From: an uncultured Bacteroidales bacterium | GTDB lineage: Bacteria; Bacteroidota; Bacteroidia; Bacteroidales; WCHB1-69 | Direction of reading: 5' to 3' | NCBI GenBank assembly: GCA_946186495.1 | Contig: CAMHNQ010000005.1 | Span: forward strand, 1-64,000 | Length of the DNA: 64,000 nucleotides | In this document: positions 7,563-15,449 of the stretch, piece after piece | How the letters are laid out: every line of letters begins with the position of its first letter | Position numbering within the stretch: position 1 is the stretch's first letter | Notes under the pieces: generated by a model | Told to the model about the DNA's origin: nothing | Seen by the model: the letters and a program-made list of their open reading frames with translations, nothing else | Databases searched by the model: none | Program-made: the position numbers and the translations under genes

Positions 7563-8957
7563 CTATTTCAAATCGGCCATGCTTTCAATTTTGTCATACA
7601 AATTGGACACTGCAAAAAGTGGGAGTATCTGAACGTGACGCACAACATCGTTATCTTTCTTGTCGCAATGTTCAATAGCTGAAAAATTCTCAAGAGTACA
7701 GCGGACTGCATCGGTCAGGTGCTTCTGACGCATAAACTCGTACAGGCTCTTCATCTTACCGCTTACGCCTGCTTTGCATTCTACAGGCAGCACCCTCAGG
7801 TCACGGGCAATGATATAGTCCACCTCAGAGCGTGTTCCTTCGGCTGTGTTCTCCCAATAGTAAAGTTCGTGTTGAGAACGGGGATTGTCGTATTTCACCA
7901 GTTCCCAACCTAACATCATCTCAGTCAGACAACCTTTGTTCACCAAATCTTCAGCAGTGCCGGCAAGAATCAGTTCTGTGAGTTGACGTGCGCCTCCCAA
8001 ATCCATGTCGAGAATGCGCAGCAAAAGACCACTGTCGAGATAGATATATTTGCGAAATTTATCATTAACCTCGGCACCGAGCGGAAGGCCGTTGGAAGCG
8101 GTGTGGCTGACGCGTTTTATGATGCCCGCATCGCACAAAAGCGACAGTGCTTTCTTCACCTCTTCGGCACGATAGCCACCCTCCACCCGACTATAAGTAA
8201 ACTTGGTGCCAATCTGCATGACGACGCTCTGCAACGTATTACGCAGCAGCGTAGGGTCAACTTTCTTAGCATACTTGGGAAAATCGTCATAGTAGGTCAG
8301 CTGGATATCATCAAGCTCTGTTTGACATTGACGGTAATCGCGGGTTGTCACCCAGGCGGCCACACTGGCAGGCATTCCACCCACCATTAAGAAAATACGA
8401 TAGTGTTGCACAAGATCGTTGTACAGTGTAGTAAGCAAGGGCTTTTCGGGGGTTGCATTCTGCTTGGATTTCACCCAAGCGGTTTTACCCTCAGCCACAA
8501 GAAACTCGTCGAACGAGAATGGATAGACAAACAGCGAGCGTATCCGTCCCACCCCGAACGAAGGCAGGTCTTTAAGGGCAAATTCCAACAACGACCCGGC
8601 AGCAGCCACATGAAGATCGGGAAAGTCCTCCTTGAAAGCCCAAAGGCTCTTGATGGCATCGACTGAATTCTGGATTTCGTCGAGGAAAAGCAAGGTCTTT
8701 CCAGGCACAACAGGGGTGTTGTAGAGCATGCTCAGTGTGTTCGTCAACTCGTGTACTTCGTGGATTTTTTGAAAAACCTCCAACATGTCGGGACGTTTTT
8801 CAAAGTTCACCTCAATAAAATAATCAAACGTTTCGCCCAAATGCTTCACAGCCCATGATTTGCCCACTTGGCGAGCACCTCTAAGCAGTAGCGGCTTGAG
8901 ACGACTGCTGTTTTTCCATTCCAAAAGCAAGGTGTCAATTTGTCTTTCAATATACAT
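7563..8957 (-). CDS. ATP-binding protein, AAA_14 plus DUF4143
   Basis: 464 residues and intact. The N-terminal P-loop ATPase has Walker A GARQVGKS at 27-34 and Walker B LLFLDEIQ near 90-97, then an AAGSLLEFAL sensor segment. The C-terminal half is DUF4143: DDFPKYAKKVDPTLLRN, a winged-helix-like middle, then EVDYIIARDLRVLPVECKAG, which carries the E-D-xK residues of a PD-(D/E)XK nuclease fold. Its biological job is unsettled; the family is greatly expanded in Bacteroidetes and is often suspected of a defence or mobile-element role. Its promoter (8990) is preceded by three 33-bp-phased repeats that look like operator sites. Confidence 0.85.
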   Translation of the reverse strand: MYIERQIDTLLLEWKNSSRLKPLLLRGARQVGKSWAVKHLGETFDYFIEVNFEKRPDMLEVFQKIHEVHELTNTLSMLYNTPVVPGKTLLFLDEIQNSVDAIKSLWAFKEDFPDLHVAAAGSLLEFALKDLPSFGVGRIRSLFVYPFSFDEFLVAEGKTAWVKSKQNATPEKPLLTTLYNDLVQHYRIFLMVGGMPASVAAWVTTRDYRQCQTELDDIQLTYYDDFPKYAKKVDPTLLRNTLQSVVMQIGTKFTYSRVEGGYRAEEVKKALSLLCDAGIIKRVSHTASNGLPLGAEVNDKFRKYIYLDSGLLLRILDMDLGGARQLTELILAGTAEDLVNKGCLTEMMLGWELVKYDNPRSQHELYYWENTAEGTRSEVDYIIARDLRVLPVECKAGVSGKMKSLYEFMRQKHLTDAVRCTLENFSAIEHCDKKDNDVVRHVQILPLFAVSNLYDKIESMADLK

Positions 8958-8989
8958 TTCAAAATGTTTTATTACATCCTTTCAGGCCG

Positions 8990-8997
8990 CAAAGATA
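8990..8997 (-). promoter_or_regulatory. -7 box TATCTTTG
   Basis: Consensus element 33 bp before the ATPase ATG at 8957, directly downstream of the 33-bp repeats on the minus strand. Confidence 0.6.
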
Positions 8998-9003
8998 CAA
9001 ATT

Positions 9004-9089
9004 CTGACAAAACCGAGAGGAATAAACATATTATTTTTGACAAAACCGAGAGGAATAAACGCGTTGTTTCTGACAAAACCGAGAGGAAC
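9004..9089. repeat. three 33-bp-phased direct repeats, operator-like
   Basis: The core GACAAAACCGAGAGGAA occurs three times, starting at 9006, 9039 and 9072, exactly 33 bp apart. The first two also share the following TAAAC. About ten less conserved bases separate the cores. The block sits just upstream of the -7 box of the ATPase gene, a typical place for an activator or repressor array. There are too few units, and spacers too short, for CRISPR. Confidence 0.85.
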
Positions 9090-9113
9090 TGTACCAGCTC
9101 CAAAAAAGTGGAT

Positions 9114-10061
9114 TCATTCCGCCCCCTTCGGCTTAAAATACACCATCTGATTCGGGAAATCAATCACCACTTCACCCATGCGTTGCAGTAACCCGAAACC
9201 GAAATAGCCGATAACATCCTTGGAGGGAGCCTTGCTGGCGTGACCGGACGCGTCCGTATTCGCCCACGTATGCACGGAATCCACCACAAAGTTCGGCATC
9301 ACCAGACGTTTCGCGTCAAAAACTTCATTGGTGCTACTGCCCGAAGCCCCTTGGGTTGTCCTTGAAATTTTGGCTATATCCAAACTTCCAATATCCAATT
9401 TCCGCACCACATCCGCGAAAAGGCAAAGATCCGTGCCCATCCCGGAGTCGAATAACAGTTTTCCGGAAATTTTCAGGCTGTCCGTCACAAAAAGCGTGGC
9501 AGGTGCCTCGAAATAATAGTCTTTGTCCCGATAAAACAGTTTCAGGGCGTGCCAGTTTTTCCGCACCGAATCGGGAACAGAAGGCAGAATATCGAACGAA
9601 CGCGTGCCAAAATCAAATGCCCATACATGCTTTTTAATAAACACAAGCCCTATTACCCCGTCAATGCTGTCATTAAACGTGCTTCGCAGGTTGGGAGCGG
9701 GAATAATCGGAAACTCTTCCCGCTTTTCTGCAATCGTGATGTTCCAATCCTGAAACGCCTTCACCACCTGCCGCCCTTCCGTGCCGATTCCCTCAAATGC
9801 CATTGTCTGTTTGCTTTCGTAACCGTAGTGGTTATCTACAAACGTGCTGTCCAACCACACGAAAGGGGCCGCACAATCATAAACCAGCCTGACGGGCAAG
9901 CTGTCGTTCAGGAATGCATCCACGTAGATGTGCGGAGTGAAGGTATGGAAACGGTAGGGGTATTTTTGAACAAAACGGCTGTCGGCATCACCGCCACTCG
10001 GTTGACCGGTGCACGACAGCAGACTTCCCAAAATCCCGATGAAAATGAGGTGTTTTTTCAT
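9114..10061 (-). CDS. retropepsin-like aspartic protease, lipoprotein
   Basis: 315 residues. Signal sequence with lipobox LLSC at about 14-17, so a lipid-anchored periplasmic or surface protein. Two halves each carry a pepsin/retropepsin-like motif: LVYDCAAPFVWLD in the first and LLFDSGMGTDLCL in the second, where DSG is the catalytic D-S/T-G form; the first half has DCA and may be degenerate. The C-terminus IGYFGFGLLQRMGEVVIDFPNQMVYFKP is typical of the Bacteroidetes family. The substrate is unknown. Its ATG overlaps the stop of the related gene upstream as ATGA, so the two paralogues are cotranscribed and coupled. Confidence 0.75.
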   Translation of the reverse strand: MKKHLIFIGILGSLLSCTGQPSGGDADSRFVQKYPYRFHTFTPHIYVDAFLNDSLPVRLVYDCAAPFVWLDSTFVDNHYGYESKQTMAFEGIGTEGRQVVKAFQDWNITIAEKREEFPIIPAPNLRSTFNDSIDGVIGLVFIKKHVWAFDFGTRSFDILPSVPDSVRKNWHALKLFYRDKDYYFEAPATLFVTDSLKISGKLLFDSGMGTDLCLFADVVRKLDIGSLDIAKISRTTQGASGSSTNEVFDAKRLVMPNFVVDSVHTWANTDASGHASKAPSKDVIGYFGFGLLQRMGEVVIDFPNQMVYFKPKGAE

Positions 10062-10972
10062 TGCTTCGTCTTTTTTTTGTAATGTTCGTTTGGTGTGTAG
10101 TAGATTTTGTCGTTACGATAGTCGATTATCCAATTATAGAGGGATATGATGTCCAATCCAATTGAACCATCACAACCCCAACGTTTATAGGGGTCATCTG
10201 GTTGTCCGGTTTGCGAATTTGTCCAATGGGTTTGGTTCCGATTACGAATACTATTGCAAAAAGTTATTAGCATTTGCGCAATATCAGTAGGATTTGGCTT
10301 ATTATCATTTATGGTGATAATTTCTTTTAAATCATTGTCGAGATTAGAGGTGGGGGTACCAAAGTCAACAATCAAATTGTATTTTTTATCACCTTCAGAT
10401 GTTGGAAAATTTACGGTAATGACACGATGTCCTTTCTTATTAACCATGTAATCCTTTTGAATATAACCAGGGATGCTGTCAGGCACTTTGTTCGTTATAT
10501 ACATCTCTTTTTCGTCAAAATTTATACAAACAACCTTCTCGTTGAATAATGGTTTCCCAATATATCCGTACCAGTCACTGTCGTTGTGCGAAATCACCTG
10601 AGACGTATCCAGCATGAAATTTTGATTTCCGATGGTGTATTGTAGTGTATGAATACTTAAAACAGTAGAGTATCCATCCTTAAATGAAGTGCGCAACGTT
10701 CCTGTAGTGTCGTATAATTCTGATATAAACCTCTTTCCTATGCAATTGTGTTTCCATTCAGGATCCAGAATAAACAATTTGGTTTTGCCATTAACGGTAC
10801 AAGGGATGTAAACGGATGTAAACTTAATAGTCATAGGTATATTTGCGAGGGTATCCACAGGTTCAACAATTTGAATCTCATCAATCTCTTCAGCATGCGT
10901 TTGAGAGTTGCAACAACCCATAAAAGAAAATGTTGCCGCGAGCAAAAGAATGGTCAAGATGGTTTTTCTCAT
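10058..10972 (-). CDS. retropepsin-like lipoprotein, second paralogue
   Basis: 304 residues from MRKTILTILLLAATFSFMGCC; the open frame extends upstream to 11101, but the signal sequence and lipobox (FMGC) fix the start at 10972. It shares the plan of its downstream neighbour: YNLIVDFGTPTSNLD holds a D-F-G variant of the active-site loop, and the C-terminus has GSIGLDIISLYNWIIDYRNDKIYYTP. The first-half site (LFILDPEWK) lacks a DTG-like motif, so it may be catalytically weak or act only as a binding partner. A+T content is visibly higher than in the neighbours. ATGA overlap with the 9114 gene. Confidence 0.7.
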   Translation of the reverse strand: MRKTILTILLLAATFSFMGCCNSQTHAEEIDEIQIVEPVDTLANIPMTIKFTSVYIPCTVNGKTKLFILDPEWKHNCIGKRFISELYDTTGTLRTSFKDGYSTVLSIHTLQYTIGNQNFMLDTSQVISHNDSDWYGYIGKPLFNEKVVCINFDEKEMYITNKVPDSIPGYIQKDYMVNKKGHRVITVNFPTSEGDKKYNLIVDFGTPTSNLDNDLKEIITINDNKPNPTDIAQMLITFCNSIRNRNQTHWTNSQTGQPDDPYKRWGCDGSIGLDIISLYNWIIDYRNDKIYYTPNEHYKKKTKQ

Positions 10973-11057
10973 AACGGTTAAACTGTTGGTGAACAATATT
11001 ATAAAGACCAACGTGTTTCGCGGGAAAGATATTGCGTGAGAGGAAAAAAACACCTCA

Positions 11058-11442
11058 GAAATTCGTCCCCACCAAATCGACCAGCAACCGCGACCCGTCA
11101 ATGTTGGTGTTGTCCATTTTCACAAAACCATAGGTGTCGTTGTAATAGGCTGTGAGGTAGGTCTTTCCGATGCGACTTTTGGCCACGGCCTCCACCTTCA
11201 CGCACGAAAGCGTGCCCATGGGCGTGACGACCTCGCAATCCGTGTCGGTGATCTTGTATTTGTACTTGTTGACGATGCCGCCCGTCCAAGTTTTCCAGCG
11301 CTCGTCACCCCACTGGCTGCCGATAGAGAGCGACCATTTCCAAGTATTTCCCGCCGCTTCGCGAATACTCCGTGTTTTGGGCCTGCGCGGATGTGACGAG
11401 GAAAAGCGTACATCCGAGAAGTAACAAGATGATGTTTTTCAT
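11058..11442 (-). pseudogene. internally deleted copy of the 13035 secreted-protein gene
   Basis: The first 30 codons encode a different signal peptide (MKNIILLLLGCTLFLVTSAQAQ), then NTEYSRSG exactly as in the 13035 gene. The sequence then jumps to the last 95 or so codons of that gene, which are almost base-identical from 11058 to 11339 (counterpart 13038-13319). About 500 bp in the middle are lost and the junction shifts the frame, so translation stops at 11305 after 45 residues. Both ends kept with the centre missing points to deletion after duplication. The near identity of the 3' half means recent duplication or gene conversion. Confidence 0.85.
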
Positions 11443-11493
11443 TCTTAATTCTACAGTTTTAATTCTAAATTCATAATTCAGCATTCATAATTG

Positions 11494-11537
11494 CTTCTTC
11501 CGCACCGCAATCACCCTGAACCCGACCAGCGGGGAGG
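11494..11537 (-). repeat. SUMF1 3'-end scar (copy A)
   Basis: Minus-strand sequence encoding the end of a SUMF1-fold gene (SPLVGFRVIAVRKK), cut off about 14 codons from the stop. It lies between the deleted copy at 11058 and the ATPase at 11566. It shares the preceding TCAGCATTCATAATTG flank with copy C at 14288. Confidence 0.8.
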
Positions 11538-11565
11538 AGTGTATCTATACAAGCGGAAAAGGTAT

Positions 11566-12879
11566 CTATATCAGGTTTTCTTCCAACAGAAACGGAATAA
11601 CGCCCATATACATGATGCCGTTTTCATCTGTCCAAGGCTTCGCGTTTCCGTCCACAATGACAATCTTGCGGAAGAAGTCGCCCGAATTTTTCAACGAGAA
11701 GGTTTCCTGACTACGTTTCTCCCCAGTGTCCACGTTCAATGCCGATTGGATATAGACTTTTTCGCGACCCGTATTGACAACGAAATCGATCTCGTATTGC
11801 GACTGTTGCCTCTTGCCGTCCTTCACGCGGGTCAGCTCCACCACGCCCACATCCACACTGAAGCCTCTGCGGATGAGCTCGATGAAAATCATGTTCTCCA
11901 TCAGGTGCGATTTTTCCTGTTGCCGAAAGTTCAGCTTGGCATTGCGCAAACCAGCGTCCATCGAATAGTATTTCAGTGTGTTCTCGAAATAGCGTTTTCC
12001 TTTCACATCAAACCGCTTCGCACTCACGAAAAGGTATGCTTCCTCCAAATAGTCCAGATAGTTTTTGATGGTATTGTCCGAAGTGTTGCGTTTCATCAGC
12101 GTGCCTGCCGCATTGGCCAGATTGTGCGGGTTGGTCAGCGAGCCCACGGCCGATGACAGCGCATTAATCAGTGCGTCCAGAACCTCGTCATCCTTCAGTT
12201 TGTAGCGCTCCACGATGTCCTTGATATAAACCCTCTTGTGGAGTCCTTTCAGGTATTTTCGCTTCTCCGTTTCGTCCTTTTCCAGCACCGCCAACGGCAT
12301 CCCGCCGTAGGTCAGGTATTCCTCCAGCGCATCCGCCTTTTCCATCCCCGAAACAGGGTAAAATTCCTTGAACGACAATGGATAGACTTTAACTTCCGAC
12401 CCACGGTCGCGGAAGTTGGTTACGATGTCCTTAGAGAGCATCTTGCTGTTCGAGCCAGTGACATAGATGTCGAGATTTTTGCGTGCCATCAGGTCGTTCA
12501 GGATATCGTAGAAAGTGGTGTAGAGCATATCACGATCTTCTTCGGGAACCAACCGTTCGTCCACATCCTCGTTTTTCACTTTATACGACAGCTGAATCTC
12601 ATCGATGAAGACGTAGTAACGCTTTTCGACATCCTTCGTCTTTCGGAGCACATAATCGTATAGTTCGTTGGGATTCCTGTACTTTACATGTGCCTTCTTG
12701 TCTAATGCCAGCTCCACGAAACACTCTTGCGTCACCCCTTCGTTCAACAGGTGATCCTTGTAAAGCGTGAAGAGCAGGAACGATTTTCCACAACGGCGTA
12801 TGCCCGTAATGATTTTCACTTTCCCGTTCCATCTTTTGCTAAACAACTCACTGATATACTGATCTCTTTGTATAATCAT
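11566..12879 (-). CDS. ATP-binding protein, AAA_14 plus DUF4143
   Basis: 437 residues and intact. Walker A GIRRCGKS is at 26-33, Walker B YYVFIDEIQL near 97, and YVTGSNSKML is the sensor strand. The DUF4143 part includes EYLTYGGMPLAVL and the ERYKLKDDEVLDALINAL bundle, then a nuclease-like QSQYEIDFVVNTGREKVYIQSA end in which the usual E-x-K is replaced by YIQSA, a likely loss of the catalytic lysine. It differs clearly from the 7563 paralogue and represents another subfamily. Expression is probably controlled through the -7 box at 12943 and the 37-bp palindrome at 12904-12940 in the leader. Confidence 0.85.
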   Translation of the reverse strand: MIIQRDQYISELFSKRWNGKVKIITGIRRCGKSFLLFTLYKDHLLNEGVTQECFVELALDKKAHVKYRNPNELYDYVLRKTKDVEKRYYVFIDEIQLSYKVKNEDVDERLVPEEDRDMLYTTFYDILNDLMARKNLDIYVTGSNSKMLSKDIVTNFRDRGSEVKVYPLSFKEFYPVSGMEKADALEEYLTYGGMPLAVLEKDETEKRKYLKGLHKRVYIKDIVERYKLKDDEVLDALINALSSAVGSLTNPHNLANAAGTLMKRNTSDNTIKNYLDYLEEAYLFVSAKRFDVKGKRYFENTLKYYSMDAGLRNAKLNFRQQEKSHLMENMIFIELIRRGFSVDVGVVELTRVKDGKRQQSQYEIDFVVNTGREKVYIQSALNVDTGEKRSQETFSLKNSGDFFRKIVIVDGNAKPWTDENGIMYMGVIPFLLEENLI

Positions 12880-12903
12880 CGTCTATCTTTTCAATACGTT
12901 CTA

Positions 12904-12940
12904 CTGCAAAAATAGTCGTATTGTTCGACCATTTTTGCAG
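12904..12940. promoter_or_regulatory. 37-bp inverted repeat in the ATPase leader
   Basis: Arms CTGCAAAAATAGTCG and CGACCATTTTTGCAG (one mismatch) around a 7-nt centre, immediately downstream of the -7 box and 25 bp before the ATG. It could be a dimeric repressor site over the transcription start or an RNA hairpin in the leader. Confidence 0.7.
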
Positions 12941-12942
12941 TG

Positions 12943-12950
12943 CAAAGATA
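12943..12950 (-). promoter_or_regulatory. -7 box TATCTTTG
   Basis: Consensus element for the ATPase gene starting at 12879. Transcription would start inside the adjacent inverted repeat. Confidence 0.6.
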
Positions 12951-12980
12951 CAATTTTTTTGAACCCGACAGATATCCTGT

Positions 12981-13025
12981 TCACTTCTTCCTCACCGCAA
13001 TCACCCGGAAGCCGACCTTCTCCAT
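12981..13025 (-). repeat. SUMF1 3'-end scar (copy B), a 14-codon open frame
   Basis: An ATG is joined directly to the SUMF1 tail, giving the short frame MEKVGFRVIAVRKK and a stop. It lies 10 bp after the stop of the 13035 gene. Whether it is translated is unknown. Confidence 0.75.
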
Positions 13026-13034
13026 GTCTTACAT

Positions 13035-13913
13035 CTAAAAATTCGTCCCCACCAAATCGACCAGCAACCGCGACCCGTCAATGTTGGTGTTGTCCATTTT
13101 CACAAAACCATAGGTGTCGTTGTAATAGGCTGTGAGGTAGGTCTTTCCGATGCGACTTTTGGCCACGGCCTCCACCTTCACGCACGAAAGCGTGCCCATG
13201 GGCGTGACGACCTCGCAATCCGTGTCGGTGATCTTGTATTTGTACTTGTTGACGATGCCGCCCGTCCAAGTTTTCCAGCGCTCGTCACCCCACTGGCTGC
13301 CGATAGAGAGCGACCATTTCCAAGCATTTCCCTTTTTGATGGGATATTGGATATACGGGAAGGGATTGAGCTCGACGATTCGAAACAGGCGGCTTCTCAT
13401 GGGATGCATCCACAAATTCCGTTCGTTCTCCACAATGCCCGAATACGAGGTTTCCCTTGACCTCTGGTCGGCAAAAAGGAAGCATAATGCCTCCACAGTT
13501 TGGTCATAATCTTTGCTGAAAATCTTATGGTGGCATGCGACCTCCAAGACATAACGGTTGCTGCAAGAATCGGGGTCATCAAAGGTATCCGAGAAAGAAA
13601 AATCTGACACTTCGTAAGTACACTCGGTTGTGTCGCCCGTCTCTGTAAGACAAAACCCTTGTTTTGTAATCTTTTTGTGCCTCATATAGCGTTCTTTGCC
13701 CTGCGGGTCGAAATAGTGGAACTCGAAGGTGAACTCCCTGTCGGCCTGGTAGATTTTGTTGTCCTCCGTATAGCGGCAGGGATTCGAAGTGTCGCTCCGC
13801 ACCTCAAACCAAACGCCATTTTTGCCGCTTCGCGAATACTCCGTGTTTTGGGCCTGCGCGGTGAAGAGGGTGAGCGCTGTCAGCGCAATGAGCGCGGTTA
13901 TGATTCTTTTCAT
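13035..13913 (-). CDS. secreted hypothetical protein
   Basis: 292 residues with a Sec signal peptide (1-21, FTAQAQ). I do not recognise the family for certain. The end (MGTLSCVKVEAVAKSRIGKTYLTAYYNDTYGFVKMDNTN) recalls DUF3108-like strands in which a processed lipid-binding-type domain closes on GFVKM. The middle has a CxEVxDFSFSDTFDDPDSC segment. An internally deleted duplicate is at 11058. Followed by scar copy B. Probably periplasmic. Confidence 0.65.
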   Translation of the reverse strand: MKRIITALIALTALTLFTAQAQNTEYSRSGKNGVWFEVRSDTSNPCRYTEDNKIYQADREFTFEFHYFDPQGKERYMRHKKITKQGFCLTETGDTTECTYEVSDFSFSDTFDDPDSCSNRYVLEVACHHKIFSKDYDQTVEALCFLFADQRSRETSYSGIVENERNLWMHPMRSRLFRIVELNPFPYIQYPIKKGNAWKWSLSIGSQWGDERWKTWTGGIVNKYKYKITDTDCEVVTPMGTLSCVKVEAVAKSRIGKTYLTAYYNDTYGFVKMDNTNIDGSRLLVDLVGTNF

Positions 13914-13934
13914 CGTAGTTGATTTTTTGTTAGG

Positions 13935-14173
13935 TTACTTATTTACATTAGCCTCTATTTTCGCAATAATCCAACGATACAATTCCTCCGGCTCTGTGGC
14001 TTTGTAGCAGTCGGAGAAGTCAACTTGTCGAAATTGTAGGACATCTCTTTCCAAACCAGCGAAAGCTCGTACGCTTTCTGCTCCAGTGTGAGCATGTTGG
14101 GAATCTCTTGTCCCTTAACAAACCCTAATGGGAGCTGGAACAGGAGGGCTAATTTGACGACGGCGTTGTTCAT
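13935..14173 (-). pseudogene. remnant of an S41-type peptidase gene
   Basis: The 5' part encodes a signal-like segment and then MLTLEQKAYELSLVWKEMSYNF, the N-terminal helix found in Bacteroidales S41 (C-terminal processing) peptidases of roughly 450-500 residues. After FDK the frame is lost. A second frame continues DFSDCYKATEPEELYRWIIAKIEANVNK to a stop at 13935, which I take as the original C-terminus. Hence start and end are kept while the catalytic body is gone, the same pattern as the 11058 pseudogene. A -7 box remains at 14211. Confidence 0.65.
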
Positions 14174-14210
14174 TGTTCGGTGATTTTGGGTTCATCTTTT
14201 TTAACGGCGG

Positions 14211-14218
14211 CAAAGATA
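14211..14218 (-). promoter_or_regulatory. -7 box TATCTTTG
   Basis: Element 37 bp before the ATG of the S41 remnant; the promoter outlived the gene. Confidence 0.5.
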
Positions 14219-14287
14219 CAATTATCGTTTTAATTACACAACTAAAATTTTAATTTTATAGTTGTTTTTTTCAGCATTCATAATTGC

Positions 14288-14321
14288 TTCTTCCTCACCG
14301 CCATCACCCGGAAGCCGACCG
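14288..14321 (-). repeat. SUMF1 3'-end scar (copy C)
   Basis: Encodes VGFRVMAVRKK on the minus strand, fused upstream to a hydrophobic stretch (ILPLIIILLTI in another frame) that looks like the end of a signal peptide. It shares its flank with copy A. Confidence 0.75.
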
Positions 14322-14362
14322 GATGGTGAGCAGAATGATAATCAGAGGCAGTATTTTAACAA

Positions 14363-15169
14363 CTAAACAATCACATCCGCCATCAAGTCTTTGCGGCCGA
14401 TCAGGCTGAAAACGACAATGTTATTGTCCTCGTTCAGGATACGCAATGTCCGAAGCATCTCGTTCAAGGTAGAGCCGCTGGTGGTCACATCGTCAATGAT
14501 GAGCACGTTCTGGTCTCGAATGGAAGCGCAAAGCCGTTCATCTTCTTCGTTGGCAAATTTCAGGAAATGCATGATATAGGGACGCAACCGACTCTTTTTC
14601 ACATCTTTAGCAATAGTAAAATAGTCTTTTTGATGGATAAGGTCAATCATACTGTTGACCGATGCCATTGCTTCCTCCTTTTGCTTTTCAGTGTAACGGG
14701 GACGCCCATTTTCCAGCACATCATCCAGATACTGTTTTTCGTATCCGTCCATATCAAAAGAAATATTCTGAGGCAGAGCCTTCACAAGTTGCATTTTGTG
14801 AAGTGTGGGTTGTGCGAAACGATAAATGTACCGCAACATATACTGGTTCACCTTGCTGGAGGATTCAGGCATAATCACCATCTGATAATCATACAGATTG
14901 ATCTTCCGGCTCAAATCATCGATAGCTTTCTTGATGAATTGCGTCAGATTCGGGTCCTTTTGAAGATCCTTGGAGAATTTCACATATTGGATGAACGCAC
15001 TTCGGACATTGCTGTCCACCTGTTCGGAGAACTCATAACCATAGTAGAAGCATTTACCGAACGCTTCCACCTGATAGCCCCCTCCTGACAGTTGCACGAT
15101 GTCATTCTCATTGTCATGTTCAAAATCGAACACAAACTGCTGTGTCTTTTCATCAAAAGTGATACCCAT
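14363..15169 (-). CDS. phosphoribosyltransferase-domain protein
   Basis: 268 residues from MGITFDEKTQQF; the frame is open to 15235, but the -7 box at 15202 lies within that extension. The C-terminal part holds the PRPP-binding loop of type I phosphoribosyltransferases, VLIIDDVTTSGSTLNEML, at about 227-244, with the two acidic residues and the TSGST turn intact. The N-terminal 150 residues are not a known purine or pyrimidine PRTase; they include MVIMPESSSKVNQYML. The ComF-like placement of the loop at the very end suggests a stand-alone or defence-type PRTase rather than a salvage enzyme. Flanked by SUMF1 scars C and D. Confidence 0.75.
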   Translation of the reverse strand: MGITFDEKTQQFVFDFEHDNENDIVQLSGGGYQVEAFGKCFYYGYEFSEQVDSNVRSAFIQYVKFSKDLQKDPNLTQFIKKAIDDLSRKINLYDYQMVIMPESSSKVNQYMLRYIYRFAQPTLHKMQLVKALPQNISFDMDGYEKQYLDDVLENGRPRYTEKQKEEAMASVNSMIDLIHQKDYFTIAKDVKKSRLRPYIMHFLKFANEEDERLCASIRDQNVLIIDDVTTSGSTLNEMLRTLRILNEDNNIVVFSLIGRKDLMADVIV

Positions 15170-15201
15170 AACTATTTGTCTAACATTAGAATTTCCAGCC
15201 G

Positions 15202-15209
15202 CAAAAATA
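15202..15209 (-). promoter_or_regulatory. -7 box TATTTTTG
   Basis: Element 33 bp upstream of the PRTase-domain gene start. Confidence 0.6.
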
Positions 15210-15218
15210 CATTTTTTA

Positions 15219-15282
15219 CGATTTCCGCACCGCAATCACCCGGAAGCCGACCAACGGGGACGGGCCGTCGTAAGGTTTCTCC
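15219..15282 (-). repeat. SUMF1 3'-end scar (copy D)
   Basis: The longest pure-tail copy: the minus strand encodes EKPYDGPSPLVGFRVIAVRKS. It begins abruptly 17 bp before the hepT remnant stop and ends in the PRTase promoter region. Confidence 0.8.
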
Positions 15283-15297
15283 AGTCCCAAGGTTATT

Positions 15298-15435
15298 TTA
15301 TTCCGTAGGTAACAGTTTCAACACCTCATCTTTAAGAACCGGAAGATGTTTACGTATAATCACCCATACGGTAGCCGAATCCACCGAGTCGTACCCGTGA
15401 ATCAGCAAATTGCGTGTATTCACAATTTTCCGCAT
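15298..15435 (-). pseudogene. hepT: truncated HepT toxin (HEPN/DUF86)
   Basis: A 45-codon frame beginning MRKIVNTRNLLIHGYDSVD and ending at a stop 15 bp beyond KLLPTE. It is the C-terminal half of a HepT-type HEPN RNase, normally about 105-120 residues. The RNase motif R-x4-H (RNLLIH) and the following Tyr, the residue AMPylated by MntA in studied pairs, are both kept. The N-terminal helices that build the dimer are missing. It lies 14 bp downstream of mntA with an ATG at the break. Probably a decayed toxin, although a minimal HEPN peptide cannot be excluded. Confidence 0.75.
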
Positions 15436-15449
15436 CGGAAAGTAACTTG

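Noticed and set aside
9004-9089. 33-bp repeats as a CRISPR array
   Set aside because: Only three units with about 10-bp spacers, no cas genes, and a position directly at a promoter.
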